A stretch of DNA of 64,000 nt from Streptomyces sp. Ncost-T10-10d (GTDB lineage: Bacteria; Actinomycetota; Actinomycetes; Streptomycetales; Streptomycetaceae): positions 1 through 64,000 of the forward strand of contig NZ_FMDF01000152.1 of NCBI RefSeq assembly GCF_900091955.1, read 5' to 3'. The stretch's first letter is position 1, and the number at the start of each line of letters is the position of its first letter. A model generated the notes under the pieces. It saw only the letters and a program-made list of their open reading frames with translations, did no database searches and was not told the origin of the DNA. This document shows positions 47,299-57,262 of the stretch, piece by piece. Both the position numbers and the translations under genes were made by a program.

Positions 47299-48831
47299 AT
47301 GGCGTACATGCCGAACTTCCACGCATACGACGGGACCGAACTCGCCTACCGCCTCGTCGGATCGGGCGTTCCGCTCATCTGTCTGCCCGGTGGACCGATG
47401 CGGGCCGGGGCGTACCTGGGTGACCTCGGCGGACTCTCGGCCCACCGGCAGCTCGTGGTACTCGATCTGCGTGGTACCGGGGACTCCGCGGTGCCGGACG
47501 ACCCGTCGACGTACCGCTGCGACCGGCTGGTCGACGATGTCGAGGCGCTGCGCGAGCACCTCGGCCAGGAACGCATCGACCTGCTCGCCCACTCCGCCTC
47601 CGCCGATCTGGCCGCGCTCTACGCTGCCCGGCACCCGCAGCGGCTGCGCACGATCACGCTCATCACACCCGGCACCCGGGCCGTGGGCATCGAGGTCACC
47701 GACCGGGACTGGCGCGAAGCCGGTGAACTGCGCCGCGACGAACCGTGGTACGCGGCCGGGCGGGCCGCCCTGGAGGACATCTGGTCGGGGCGCGATGCCG
47801 GTGAGGTGTGGTCCGCCGTCGAGCCGTTCACCTACGGGCGATGGGACGCCCTCGCCCGGGCCCATGCCGCCACCGCACCCGGGCAGACCGACTCCGAGGC
47901 CGCGCACGTCTATTACCAGGACGGCGTCTTCGATCCTGCCGCCACCGCCGCCGCGCTGGGGAACGTGACCGCGCCGGTCCTCGTCCTCGCGGGGGAGTAC
48001 GACGGAGGGCCGACGCCCGACCGCGCCGCCGAACTGGTAGCGCTCTTCCCGAACGCCGAGTTCGTCGTGCAGCGCGGCGCCGCGCACTTCCCCTGGCTGG
48101 ACGACCCGGGTGCCTTCGTCCGTACGGTCAACGCCTTCCTCGATCCGGAAGTGCTCAGCGTGCAGGCCGGTGGCACACGGCTCGCCTACCGGGTATGGGG
48201 GGATCCGTCGGCGCCGCCCGTCGTGCTCGTCCATGGCCGCGGCGGCGACAGCAGGACCTGGACCGAGATCGCCGAACGCCTGGCCGATGAACACCGGGTG
48301 TACGCATTCGACTTCCGCGGGCACGGCCTCAGCGACTGGCCCGGCCGCTACTCCTTCGAGCTGTTCCGGGACGATCTGCACGCCTTTCTGGAGGCTCGCA
48401 ACCTGGCGGGCGCCACGGTGGTCGGACACTCCATGGGCGCCGCTGCCGCCTATCTGCTCGCCGAGCAGGAACCCGGACTGATCGGTCGGCTGGTGCTGGA
48501 GGAGGTCCCGCCGCCGTTCCCGCTCGACCCGCCACGAGGCCCCGTCGAACGGCCCGACGAGGGGCTGGACTTCGACTGGCAAGTGGTGCCGTCGACCAAC
48601 GCCCAGCTGAACGAACCGGACCCGGAGGGTCGGGAACGCCTCGGCGAGATCACCGCCCCGACCCTCGTCATCGGCGGCGGCCCCACCAGCCAGATCGCCC
48701 AGGACCGGCTGGTCTGGATGGCGGGACGGATACCCCGTGGCCGCTTCGTCACCATCGAGGCCGGACACCTCGTCCACACCGCGAAGCCGGAAGAATTCCT
48801 CGCGGAGCTACGGTCGTTCGGTCTGGTCTGA
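47299..48831 (+). CDS. duplicated alpha/beta hydrolase (two catalytic domains in one chain)
   Basis: The 510-residue cytosolic protein consists of two alpha/beta-hydrolase domains in tandem. Domain 1 (about 1-280) opens FHAYDGTELAYRLVGSG, with elbow LLAHSASADLA and late His in GAAHFPW. Domain 2 (about 284-510) opens VQAGGTRLAYRVWGDP, with elbow VVGHSMGAAAAYL and late His in EAGHLVH. Both keep a Ser nucleophile and His, so both may be active. The elbow of domain 1 (HSAS) departs from the Gly-x-Ser-x-Gly rule. ATG 47299 and 47308 are both possible. No substrate can be assigned. Confidence 0.85.
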   Translation: MAYMPNFHAYDGTELAYRLVGSGVPLICLPGGPMRAGAYLGDLGGLSAHRQLVVLDLRGTGDSAVPDDPSTYRCDRLVDDVEALREHLGQERIDLLAHSASADLAALYAARHPQRLRTITLITPGTRAVGIEVTDRDWREAGELRRDEPWYAAGRAALEDIWSGRDAGEVWSAVEPFTYGRWDALARAHAATAPGQTDSEAAHVYYQDGVFDPAATAAALGNVTAPVLVLAGEYDGGPTPDRAAELVALFPNAEFVVQRGAAHFPWLDDPGAFVRTVNAFLDPEVLSVQAGGTRLAYRVWGDPSAPPVVLVHGRGGDSRTWTEIAERLADEHRVYAFDFRGHGLSDWPGRYSFELFRDDLHAFLEARNLAGATVVGHSMGAAAAYLLAEQEPGLIGRLVLEEVPPPFPLDPPRGPVERPDEGLDFDWQVVPSTNAQLNEPDPEGRERLGEITAPTLVIGGGPTSQIAQDRLVWMAGRIPRGRFVTIEAGHLVHTAKPEEFLAELRSFGLV

Positions 48832-48859
48832 CGCATTCCCCGGGTGCTCAGCGACAGGG

Positions 48860-50488
48860 TCAGGTCCGGTGCAGCAGGGAGGTCAGGACCTCGTGGAGGG
48901 TGGCCTCGGCGTCGGCCACGGAACCCGTCGACCGCCAGGCCACGAAGCCGTCGGGACGCACCAGCACGGCGCCTTCGGGCGTCGTGCCGTGGATCTCGGC
49001 CCAGTCGGCCCCGTTCTCCGGCTCCAGATCGGCGCCCGGGCCGATGCCGTACGCCTGGAGCCGGACCGAAAGGCGGTCGGCGACCCGCGCCGCCGCCCGC
49101 CGCCACGTCACGTCCTCACCGTCGGTGAGCAGCACGAGGGTGCGCTCGTACAGATCCAGTGTGGACTTGCGATCACCGGTCTGACGTACCCACAGATGCG
49201 GTGCACGGCTGCCGGGTTGACCGTTCAACTGCATTCCCTGCGGCACCACCGGCTGCTGCGGATCGGCACCCAGCACGGCGCCGCGGGCATAGCGGTAGCC
49301 CAGTGCCACGGTGAGCATGCCGCCCTGTTTCCCGCCGCCCACGCCCGGCGCCGCCGCGTATCCCGGGTGGCTGTGCTCGCTGGAGCGCGCCGAGGCCCGT
49401 GCGCTCGTCGCCTGCGCCACCGGAAGCCGCTCCGCCTCGTATGTGTCCAGCAGACCCGGGCCGGCCTCGCCCCTGAGTACCATGGCGAGCTTCCAGGCCA
49501 GGTTGTGTGCGTCCTGGATGCCGGTGTTGGAGCCGAACGCCCCGGTCGGGGACATCTCATGGGCCGAGTCCCCGGCGAGGAAGACCCTGCCGGACGCGTA
49601 CCGCTCCGCGACCCGCTCCGCGGCGTGCCACGGGGCCTTGCCGGTGATCTCGATGTCGATGTCCGCAGCGCCGACCGCCGTACGGATGTGCTCGGCACAC
49701 CGCTCGTCGGTGAAGTCCTCCAGAGTTTCGCCCAGTTGGGGCTGCCACGGCGCGTGGAACACCCACTCCTTCTCGTTGTCCACCGGCAACAGGGCGCCGT
49801 CCGCAGCGGGGTTGGTCAGATAGCAGACGATGAAGCGCCGGTCACCCACTACATCGGCGAGCTGCCGGGAGCGGAACGTGATGCTCACGTTGTGGAAGAG
49901 ATCACCGGGCCCGGTCCGGTCGATGCGCAGCTGCTCACGGATGGGGCTGCGCGGCCCGTCGGCCGCGATGAGGTAGTCCGCACGCACACTGATGTGCTCT
50001 CCGGTCTCCCGGTTCTTGAGTGTTGCGTCCACTCCCGACCCGTCCTGGTCGAAGCTCTGCATCTCGGTGGAGAACCGCAGGTCCCCGCCCTGTTCACGGG
50101 CCAGCTTCACCAGCACGGGTTCCAGATCGTTCTGGCTGCACAGACACCAGCCGGCCGGGCTGAAACGGGCGAGTCCGCCACCCGGGTCGATCTCCTTGAA
50201 CAGCCACTCCTGGTCGTCCCCGGTGAGCGAGCCGGCTTGCAGGATGCCGTGGTTGTCGGCGAGGACCGAGGCCGCCTCCCGGATGCCCGGCTCCGCACCC
50301 GCCGTGCGGAACACCTCCATCGTGCGCACGTTGTTGCCGCGTCCGCGAGGATGTGTCGAGGTGGATCGGTGCTTCTCGACCAGTAGATGCTCGATGCCGA
50401 GCCGACCGAGGAAAAGTGAGGTGGACAGGCCCACCAAGGAGCCGCCCACGATGAGGACCGGTACGCGAATGTCGACGTTCTCGTTCAT
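48860..50488 (-). CDS. FAD-dependent aromatic polyketide hydroxylase (WhiE ORFVIII-like)
   Basis: The 542-residue group A flavoprotein monooxygenase has the FAD fold VPVLIVGGSLVGLSTSLFLG (residues 9-28), the DG motif in YLIAADGPRSPIREQL and the GD motif FLAGDSAHEMSPTGAFG, plus the C-terminal thioredoxin-like domain of PgaE/RdmE-type enzymes. In whiE spore-pigment clusters an equivalent hydroxylase gene is divergent from the polyketide synthase operon, exactly as here. It would hydroxylate the cyclised aromatic intermediate with NAD(P)H and oxygen. ATG 50488 follows GGAG by 8 nt, excluding the 25 codons upstream. Confidence 0.9.
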   Translation of the reverse strand: MNENVDIRVPVLIVGGSLVGLSTSLFLGRLGIEHLLVEKHRSTSTHPRGRGNNVRTMEVFRTAGAEPGIREAASVLADNHGILQAGSLTGDDQEWLFKEIDPGGGLARFSPAGWCLCSQNDLEPVLVKLAREQGGDLRFSTEMQSFDQDGSGVDATLKNRETGEHISVRADYLIAADGPRSPIREQLRIDRTGPGDLFHNVSITFRSRQLADVVGDRRFIVCYLTNPAADGALLPVDNEKEWVFHAPWQPQLGETLEDFTDERCAEHIRTAVGAADIDIEITGKAPWHAAERVAERYASGRVFLAGDSAHEMSPTGAFGSNTGIQDAHNLAWKLAMVLRGEAGPGLLDTYEAERLPVAQATSARASARSSEHSHPGYAAAPGVGGGKQGGMLTVALGYRYARGAVLGADPQQPVVPQGMQLNGQPGSRAPHLWVRQTGDRKSTLDLYERTLVLLTDGEDVTWRRAAARVADRLSVRLQAYGIGPGADLEPENGADWAEIHGTTPEGAVLVRPDGFVAWRSTGSVADAEATLHEVLTSLLHRT

Positions 50489-50518
50489 CAGTTGCTCCAG
50501 CTCGGAAGCCGTTCGGAT

Positions 50519-50532
50519 GCATTGTTCAATGC
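50519..50532. promoter_or_regulatory. palindrome 1 in the pigment divergent promoter
   Basis: GCATTGTTCAATGC has perfect 6-bp arms around TT and lies 31 bp upstream of the hydroxylase start, a position suited to repression. It may be a TetR/MarR-type operator; no such regulator gene is adjacent. Confidence 0.4.
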
Positions 50533-50564
50533 CCTTGTCGGAGCGGTTCGGACGGCCGCTCACC

Positions 50565-50575
50565 TGAACGGTTCA
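50565..50575. promoter_or_regulatory. palindrome 2 in the pigment divergent promoter
   Basis: TGAACGGTTCA is a perfect 5-bp-arm palindrome around G in the middle of the 267-bp divergent region. It shares the core TGAAC with the complement of palindrome 1. Confidence 0.4.
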
Positions 50576-50755
50576 TAAATCTCGCGCCACCCGGACCAGC
50601 GTTTCACGATCGGTCACGGAGACGATGCCCGCGGTCACGGGGGCGGACCGACCATGTCCGCCGGGAGAGTCCCCGCTCCGAATCCACTCGCCAACCGACG
50701 GTTGACGGCATGCCACCCGGCCTGACCCCGAAACTGTCTCGAAGGAGATCGAAAG

Positions 50756-51877
50756 ATGACCACCACCCTCTCGGAACGGATCTCCCAGTCCGCCTTCGAC
50801 GGTTCCAGGCTGCGTGTGGTTCTGCTGCTGGACCTGTACGACGGGGCCCAGAAGCAGTTCCTGGAGGCGTATGAGCACCTGCGCAATCAGGTGGCATCCG
50901 TCCCCGGGCACATCAGCGACCAGCTGTGCCAGTCCATCGAGAACCCCTCCCAGTGGCTGATCACCAGCGAGTGGGAGAGCGCACCGCCGTTCCTCGCCTG
51001 GGTGAACAGTGAGGAGCACGTCGCGACGGTCCAGCCGCTGCACAGCTGCGTACGCAACACCCGTTCGCTGCGCTTCAGCGTGCTGCGGGAGACCGGCAAG
51101 GCGTTCGAGCTGGCGCCCGAGGCGGCCAAGGGCCGCCTGCAGGCGTCACCCCGGCTGGGTGACGGGGTGGTGCGGCACGCGCTCACCTTCACCGTCAAGC
51201 CGGGAACAGAGGACATCGTGGCGAAGATCCTGGCCGATTACGAGTCCCCGAAAGCTCGTGTCGACCAAGACACCCGACTGCGCCGCACTTCGCTCTTCAT
51301 GCACGGAAACCGCGTCGTACGGGCGGTCGAGGTCGAGGGCGACCTCCTCGCGGCCCTGCGGCACGTCGCCCGGCAGCCCGAGGTCAGGGCCGTCGAAGAG
51401 GCCATCAACCCGTACCTGGAACAGGACCGGGACCTCAACGACCCGGACTCCGCCCGGATGTTCTTCACCCGAGCGGCGCTCCCGACGGTCCACCACGTGA
51501 CCGCGGGCCGGCACAAGGCCGAGAACATCCGTCGGCACGCACTCTTCTACCAGGCCAAGGAGGGCTGCGGCATGGCACTCGCCCGGCTGCTCGCCGGCCA
51601 TGACGAGGAGGCGGCCGAGGACCCGGCGAGCATCATCGACAGCAGCACCATCTTCCAACGCGACGACGTCGTCGTCCGCCTCCTCGAAGCGGTCGAACCG
51701 ATCGACGCGCAGCCGGCCCAGGCGGTCGGCATCGACGGCCCCGGCAAGGTGGCCAGACTCGGACGCCTCCTCGACGGCGGCGCGAATGCCGTGCCCACGA
51801 CCGAGCAGGGGATCCCGCACTTCCTTACGGAGTCCGAGATGACCCTGATCACGGATCGGCAGACCACGGAGTCCTGA
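50756..51877 (+). CDS. SchA/CurD-like spore-pigment protein (WhiE ORFI-like)
   Basis: The 373-residue soluble protein contains two or three antibiotic-biosynthesis-monooxygenase-like (ferredoxin-like) units: residues about 20-105 ([24 protein letters not shown] to LRFSVLR), about 125-215 ([22 protein letters not shown]) and about 255-330 ([19 protein letters not shown]). This is the arrangement of the SchA/CurD/WhiE ORFI group found only in spore-pigment clusters, whose exact reaction is unknown. AAGGAGAT precedes ATG 50756. It is the first gene of the pigment operon. Confidence 0.85.
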   Translation: MTTTLSERISQSAFDGSRLRVVLLLDLYDGAQKQFLEAYEHLRNQVASVPGHISDQLCQSIENPSQWLITSEWESAPPFLAWVNSEEHVATVQPLHSCVRNTRSLRFSVLRETGKAFELAPEAAKGRLQASPRLGDGVVRHALTFTVKPGTEDIVAKILADYESPKARVDQDTRLRRTSLFMHGNRVVRAVEVEGDLLAALRHVARQPEVRAVEEAINPYLEQDRDLNDPDSARMFFTRAALPTVHHVTAGRHKAENIRRHALFYQAKEGCGMALARLLAGHDEEAAEDPASIIDSSTIFQRDDVVVRLLEAVEPIDAQPAQAVGIDGPGKVARLGRLLDGGANAVPTTEQGIPHFLTESEMTLITDRQTTES

Positions 51878-51953
51878 ATCGCGCATCCGCACCCTGGGGG
51901 GTTCTCGCTCAACCCGTCATCACAACGCGCAATGCGCCAGGAGGAAAGCAGTC

Positions 51954-52388
51954 ATGACCATGCACCGGCCACGCATCGTGGACCTCAGCGAGACGCAGCC
52001 CAACCGCAGGCGCGGAGGCGACCTTCGCGCCATGCTCACGCCTACGGCCGTGGGAGCCACCAGCGGATTCATGGGGCTGGCCATCGTTCAGCCCGGCGAC
52101 CGCATCGGCGAGCATTACCACCCGTACTCCGAGGAGTTCGTGTACGTCGTGAACGGTCTCCTGGAGGTGGATCTGGACGGTGAACCGCACCGGATGCGGC
52201 CCGACCAGGGCCTGCTGATCCCTCCCCATGTACGCCACCGATTCCGAAACGTGGGCGACGTCGAGGCACGCATGGTCTTCCACCTCGGCCCCCTCGCCCC
52301 GCGCCCGGAACTCGGCCACGTCGACACAGAGCACACGGAGTCCGGCGAGGGCATCGCGCCGCCGGAACGAACGGAGACCGTCTCATGA
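51954..52388 (+). CDS. cupin protein (WhiE ORFII-like)
   Basis: The single cupin barrel of 144 residues has motif 1 [20 protein letters not shown], with two His and a Glu for metal, and motif 2 [13 protein letters not shown]. In spore-pigment clusters this small cupin follows the ORFI gene; it may be an oxygenase or cyclisation factor. Its last codons overlap the ketosynthase start by 4 bp (ATGA), so expression is coupled. Confidence 0.88.
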   Translation: MTMHRPRIVDLSETQPNRRRGGDLRAMLTPTAVGATSGFMGLAIVQPGDRIGEHYHPYSEEFVYVVNGLLEVDLDGEPHRMRPDQGLLIPPHVRHRFRNVGDVEARMVFHLGPLAPRPELGHVDTEHTESGEGIAPPERTETVS

Positions 52389-53653
52389 CCCGCCGCGTGG
52401 GGGTCACCGGTGTCGGCGTCGTGGCCCCCGGCGGCATCGGCGCACCGGCCTTCTGGGACCTCCTCGCGAACGGACGCACCGCCACCCGGGGCATCACGCT
52501 CTTCGACCCGGCCGGCTTCCGCTCCCGCATCGCCGCCGAGTGCGACTTCGACCCGGCGGCGCACGGACTGGACGCGGACCAGGTCGCCAGGTCGGACCGG
52601 TACGTCCAGTTCGCGATGGTTGCCGCCAGGGAGGCACTCGGTGACGCGGGCCTCGACCCGGAGAAGGTGGACCCCTGGCGGATGGGTGTGTCGCTGGGCA
52701 CCGCGGTCGGCGGAACCACCCGACTGGAGCACGACTATGTCGCCGTCAGCGGCAGCGGCGCCCGCTGGGATGTCGACCACCGGCCGGCCGGTCCGCATCT
52801 GGAGCGAGCCTTTTCACCCAGCTCCCTCGCCTCGGCGGTGGCCGAACAGGTCGGCGCGCACGGCCCTGTGCAGACCGTCTCCACGGGCTGCACCTCCGGT
52901 CTAGACGCGATCGGGTACGCCTTCCACTCCATCGAGGAAGGCCGCGTCGACGTCTGCATCGCAGGGGCTTCCGACTCACCGATCACCCCGATCACGGTGG
53001 CGTGCTTCGACGCGATCAAGGCCACCTCCGCGAACAACGACGACCCGGAACATGCCTCCAGGCCGTTCGACTCCCGCCGCGACGGCTTCGTCATGGGCGA
53101 GGGCGGAGCGGTGCTCGTGCTGGAGGAGCTGGAGCACGCCCGAGCCCGGGGCGCGACCGTGTACTGCGAGATCGCGGGCTACGCCACCTTCGGCAACGCC
53201 TACCACATGACCGGGCTGACCCCCGAAGGGCTGGAGATGGCCGAGGCGATCAACCGGGCCCTCGACCACGCCCGCATGGACGGCTCGCAGATCGATTACG
53301 TCAACGCGCACGGCTCGGGCACCAAGCAGAACGACCGGCACGAGACGGCCGCCGTGAAGCGGGCACTGGGCGCGCACGCCTACGACGTACCGATGAGTTC
53401 GATCAAGTCCATGGTCGGCCACTCGCTGGGGGCGATCGGGGCCATAGAGATCGCCGCCTGCGTACTCGCCCTGGTCCACCAGACGGTGCCGCCGACGGCG
53501 AACTACGAGAGCCCGGACCCGGAGTGTGACCTCGACTACGTGCCACGCACCGCACGTCCCCTGAAGCTGCGCAGCGTCCTCTCGGTCGGCAGCGGGTTCG
53601 GCGGCTTCCAATCCGCGGTGGCCTTGACGAGAACAGGTGGGAGGACACCATGA
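52385..53653 (+). CDS. type II polyketide ketosynthase, alpha subunit
   Basis: The 422-residue KS-alpha condenses malonyl units on the ACP to extend the poly-beta-keto chain. The catalytic triad is intact: Cys169 in TGCTSG, His309 in [11 protein letters not shown] and His346 in [11 protein letters not shown]. Starts at ATG 52385 inside the cupin stop and ends in a 4-bp overlap with the chain-length factor, the usual coupling for the heterodimer. Sequence and context place it with spore-pigment rather than antibiotic ketosynthases. Confidence 0.95.
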   Translation: MTRRVGVTGVGVVAPGGIGAPAFWDLLANGRTATRGITLFDPAGFRSRIAAECDFDPAAHGLDADQVARSDRYVQFAMVAAREALGDAGLDPEKVDPWRMGVSLGTAVGGTTRLEHDYVAVSGSGARWDVDHRPAGPHLERAFSPSSLASAVAEQVGAHGPVQTVSTGCTSGLDAIGYAFHSIEEGRVDVCIAGASDSPITPITVACFDAIKATSANNDDPEHASRPFDSRRDGFVMGEGGAVLVLEELEHARARGATVYCEIAGYATFGNAYHMTGLTPEGLEMAEAINRALDHARMDGSQIDYVNAHGSGTKQNDRHETAAVKRALGAHAYDVPMSSIKSMVGHSLGAIGAIEIAACVLALVHQTVPPTANYESPDPECDLDYVPRTARPLKLRSVLSVGSGFGGFQSAVALTRTGGRTP

Positions 53654-54900
53654 AAACCCGTAGAGCGCGGCGCACCGTAGTCACCGGTATCGGTGTCGTC
53701 GCCCCCAACGGCACCAACACCGAAGCCTTCTGGAAGAGGACGCACGAAGGGATCAGCGTCCTCGACCGGGTCACCCGCGAGGGGTGCGAGCAGCTTCCGC
53801 TGCGGGTCGCGGGCGAGGTGCGGGGCTTCGAGGCGGCGGAGCTGATCGAAGAGCGCTTCATCGTCCAGACCGACCGGTTCACGCATTTCGCGATGGCCGC
53901 CGCGGACATCGCGCTGGACGACGCCCGGCTGGGCCGCGCCGACTACGAGGATTCGCCCTTCGACGTCGGCGTGGTGACCGCTGCCGGGTCCGGTGGCGGC
54001 GAATTCGGCCAGCGGGAACTCCAACGGCTGTGGGGACAGGGATCCACCTACGTGGGTCCGTACCAGTCCATCGCCTGGTTCTATGCCGCCAGCACCGGAC
54101 AGATCTCGATCCGTGGCGGCTTCAAGGGGCCGTGCGCGGTCGTGGCCAGCGACGAAGCGGGCGGTCTGGATGCGCTGGCGCATGCCGCCCGTTCGATCCG
54201 CCGCGGTACCGAAGCGGTGGTGGTCGGCGCGGCCGAGGCGCCGCTGGCGCCCTACTCGGTCGTCTGCCAGCTCGGGTACGAGGACCTGAGCACCCGAGAC
54301 GACCCCACCCGCGCCTACCGGCCGTTCACCTCGGACGCCTGCGGCTTCGTGCCGGCCGAAGGCGGCGCCATGCTGGTGGTCGAGGAGGAGCAGTCGGCCC
54401 GTCGGCGCGGGGCCCGTGTCCGGGCCGAAGTCGCCGGGCATGCCGCCACGTTCACCGGAGCGGCCCGGTGGGAGGAGTCCCGGGAGGGCCTCGCCCAGGC
54501 GATCATCGGTGCCCTGCGGGAGGCCGACTGCGCGCCGGACGAGATCGACGTCGTCTTCGCGGACGCCCTCGGCGTACCGGCGGCCGACCGCGCCGAGGCG
54601 CTCGCGATTGCGGACGCACTCGGTGCGCACGGCCGACAGGTACCGGTGACAGCGCCCAAGAGCGGCATCGGGCGTGCCTACTGCGGTGCGCCGGTGCTGG
54701 ATGTGGCCGCTGCCGTGCTCTCCATGGAGAACGCGCTGATACCGCCCACCCCCAACGTCTTCGACGTGTGCCACGACCTCGATGTGGTCACCGGCCAGGC
54801 GCGCCCCGCGGAACTGCGGACGGCGCTCGTGCTCAGCCGCGGGCTCATGGGCTCGAACGCGGCGATGGTGCTGCGGCGCCCCACCGACATCCAAGTGTGA
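53650..54900 (+). CDS. type II polyketide chain-length factor (KS-beta)
   Basis: The 416-residue partner of the ketosynthase sets chain length. It has the thiolase fold but no catalytic Cys: the aligned residue, Glu169 in [11 protein letters not shown], stands where most chain-length factors have Gln. The His motifs of KS-alpha are also lost, as expected ([17 protein letters not shown]). Whether Glu is usual in the spore-pigment branch I cannot check. The ACP gene starts 16 bp after the stop. Confidence 0.93.
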   Translation: MKTRRARRTVVTGIGVVAPNGTNTEAFWKRTHEGISVLDRVTREGCEQLPLRVAGEVRGFEAAELIEERFIVQTDRFTHFAMAAADIALDDARLGRADYEDSPFDVGVVTAAGSGGGEFGQRELQRLWGQGSTYVGPYQSIAWFYAASTGQISIRGGFKGPCAVVASDEAGGLDALAHAARSIRRGTEAVVVGAAEAPLAPYSVVCQLGYEDLSTRDDPTRAYRPFTSDACGFVPAEGGAMLVVEEEQSARRRGARVRAEVAGHAATFTGAARWEESREGLAQAIIGALREADCAPDEIDVVFADALGVPAADRAEALAIADALGAHGRQVPVTAPKSGIGRAYCGAPVLDVAAAVLSMENALIPPTPNVFDVCHDLDVVTGQARPAELRTALVLSRGLMGSNAAMVLRRPTDIQV

Positions 54901-54916
54901 GTAAGGAGAAGTCCTC

Positions 54917-55655
<739 letters not shown>

Positions 55656-55731
55656 CCAGCCGTCCGCCCACGACCCGCCGCCCGGCCGCAGGGCCGGGCG
55701 GCCGGGCCGGGAACCAGAAAGGCATCCCACG

Positions 55732-56064
55732 ATGCACCACGCTCTGATCGTCGCCCGGATGGCGCCGGGTTCGGCGCCGGACATCGCCGAGCTGTTCGCC
55801 GCCTCCGACAGCACTGAACTGCCGCACCTCGTCGGCGTCACCAGGCGCAAGCTCTTCCAGTTCGGCGACGTCTATCTGCACCTGATCGAATCGGACCGTC
55901 CGCCGGGTCCCGAGATCGCCAAGGTGACGCGGCACCCGGCGTTCAAGGACATCAGCGACAAGCTCACCGCATATGTGAGCGCGTACGACCCGAAGACCTG
56001 GCGCAGCCCCAAGGACGCCATGGCCCACGAGTTCTACCGGTGGGAGCGCGGCACCACCGCTTGA
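55732..56064 (+). CDS. TcmI-type polyketide cyclase (WhiE ORFVII-like)
   Basis: The 110-residue ferredoxin-like-fold protein has HHALIVARMAPGSAPDIAELFAASD and LFQFGDVYLHLIES, typical of the TcmI family, which closes later rings of aromatic polyketides. It ends with WRSPKDAMAHEFYRW. It is the last gene of the pigment operon, seven bases before a perfect hairpin. Confidence 0.92.
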   Translation: MHHALIVARMAPGSAPDIAELFAASDSTELPHLVGVTRRKLFQFGDVYLHLIESDRPPGPEIAKVTRHPAFKDISDKLTAYVSAYDPKTWRSPKDAMAHEFYRWERGTTA

Positions 56065-56070
56065 GACGGA

Positions 56071-56114
56071 AAATCGCCCCGGGTCCGGCCGAATGGCCGG
56101 ACCCGGGGCGATTT
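56071..56114. terminator. perfect 20-bp bidirectional terminator
   Basis: Arms 56071-56090 and 56095-56114 are exact complements, starting AAATCGCCCC and ending GGGGCGATTT, with loop GAAT. A and T tracts at the two ends suit termination from both directions, for the pigment operon and the convergent methyltransferase gene. Confidence 0.92.
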
Positions 56115-56150
56115 CCCTTGTTCCCGGGGAAAGTTCGCCCGGCAGGAAGA

Positions 56151-57227
56151 TCAGTCGGGGACCACGCATTCGAACGCGTGGAGGTAGGGGTTGACCGGGA
56201 CGACCCTGTCGATCAGCAGCCCGGCATCCGAGATCCGGGTCACCAGGCTCTCCCTTGTGTGCTTCGCACCACCGACGTTGAGGAGCAGCAGCAGGTCCAT
56301 CGCGGTCGTGAACCGCATCGACGGGGTGTCGTCGACGAGGTTCTCGATGACGACGACCCTGGCTCCGGGGCGGGCTGCCGCGACGACATTGCGCAACGTC
56401 CTGCGCGTGCTGTCGTCGTCCCACTCCAGGATGTTCTTGATGATGTAGAGATCGGCTTTGACGGGGATGGCCTCGCGGCAGTCCCCGGCCACGATACGGG
56501 TCCGGTCGACGAGCGGACCCTCGTCCCGCAGCCGGGCGTCGGCACGTGCCACCACGCCCGGCAGGTCCATCAGGGTACCGCGCAGCGACGGGTGCTTCTC
56601 CAGCAGGCTGGCCAGCACGTGTCCCTGGCCGCCGCCGATGTCGGCGACCGCGGACACCCCGGTGAGGTCGAGGAGTTCGGCGACATCCAACGCGGACTGC
56701 ATGCTGGAGGTGGTCATGGCCCGGTTGAAGATCTGGGCCGACTCGTGGGCGTCCTGGTGGAGGTAGTCGAAGAACCCCTTGCCGTGCACGTCCGCGAAGA
56801 CGCTCTTGCCGGTGCGCACCGCCTCGTCGAGGCGCGGCCAGACGTCCCAGGTCCAGGGCTCGGTGCACCACAGGGAGATATTGCGCAGGCTGTTCGGGTC
56901 GTCCTCGCGCAGCAGGCGGGACATCTCGGTGTGCGTGAAGTACCCGTCCGGCGTCTCGGCGAAGATCCCGTAGCAGGACAGCGCGCGCAGCAGCCGGCGC
57001 AGGGGCACCGGCTCGGTCTTCACCAGCGTCGCGAGTTCCTGCGCGGTCGCGGGCGTCTCGCCCAGCGCGTCGGCGACACCCAGCCGGGCGGCGGCGCGCA
57101 CGGCGGCCGCGCGGGCCGCGCCGAAGACGATCTCTCGCAGCTGCATGGCCGGCTGAGGGGGCGTGACGGGGTGCGGGAGGGCGGCGTGTACGGGGGTAGG
57201 TGCGGGGGTGGGACTCACAGTGGTCAT
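56151..57227 (-). CDS. O-methyltransferase (class I SAM-dependent, polyketide type)
   Basis: The 358-residue protein has an N-terminal winged-helix dimerisation domain (MQLREIVFGAARAAAVRAAARLG, ATAQELATLV) and a Rossmann domain with SAM motif VADIGGGQGHVLASLLEKHP. Later motifs are RIVAGDCREAIP and LYIIKNILEWDD, where the Lys replaces the catalytic His often found in plant and TcmN-type enzymes. It belongs to the group of carminomycin/tetracenomycin methyltransferases. Its place opposite the pigment operon suggests it methylates the pigment. AGGAGAAG precedes ATG 57227. Confidence 0.87.
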   Translation of the reverse strand: MTTVSPTPAPTPVHAALPHPVTPPQPAMQLREIVFGAARAAAVRAAARLGVADALGETPATAQELATLVKTEPVPLRRLLRALSCYGIFAETPDGYFTHTEMSRLLREDDPNSLRNISLWCTEPWTWDVWPRLDEAVRTGKSVFADVHGKGFFDYLHQDAHESAQIFNRAMTTSSMQSALDVAELLDLTGVSAVADIGGGQGHVLASLLEKHPSLRGTLMDLPGVVARADARLRDEGPLVDRTRIVAGDCREAIPVKADLYIIKNILEWDDDSTRRTLRNVVAAARPGARVVVIENLVDDTPSMRFTTAMDLLLLLNVGGAKHTRESLVTRISDAGLLIDRVVPVNPYLHAFECVVPD

Positions 57228-57262
57228 GCTGTTTCGCTTCTCCTAGTGCGAGGGTGCACCGG

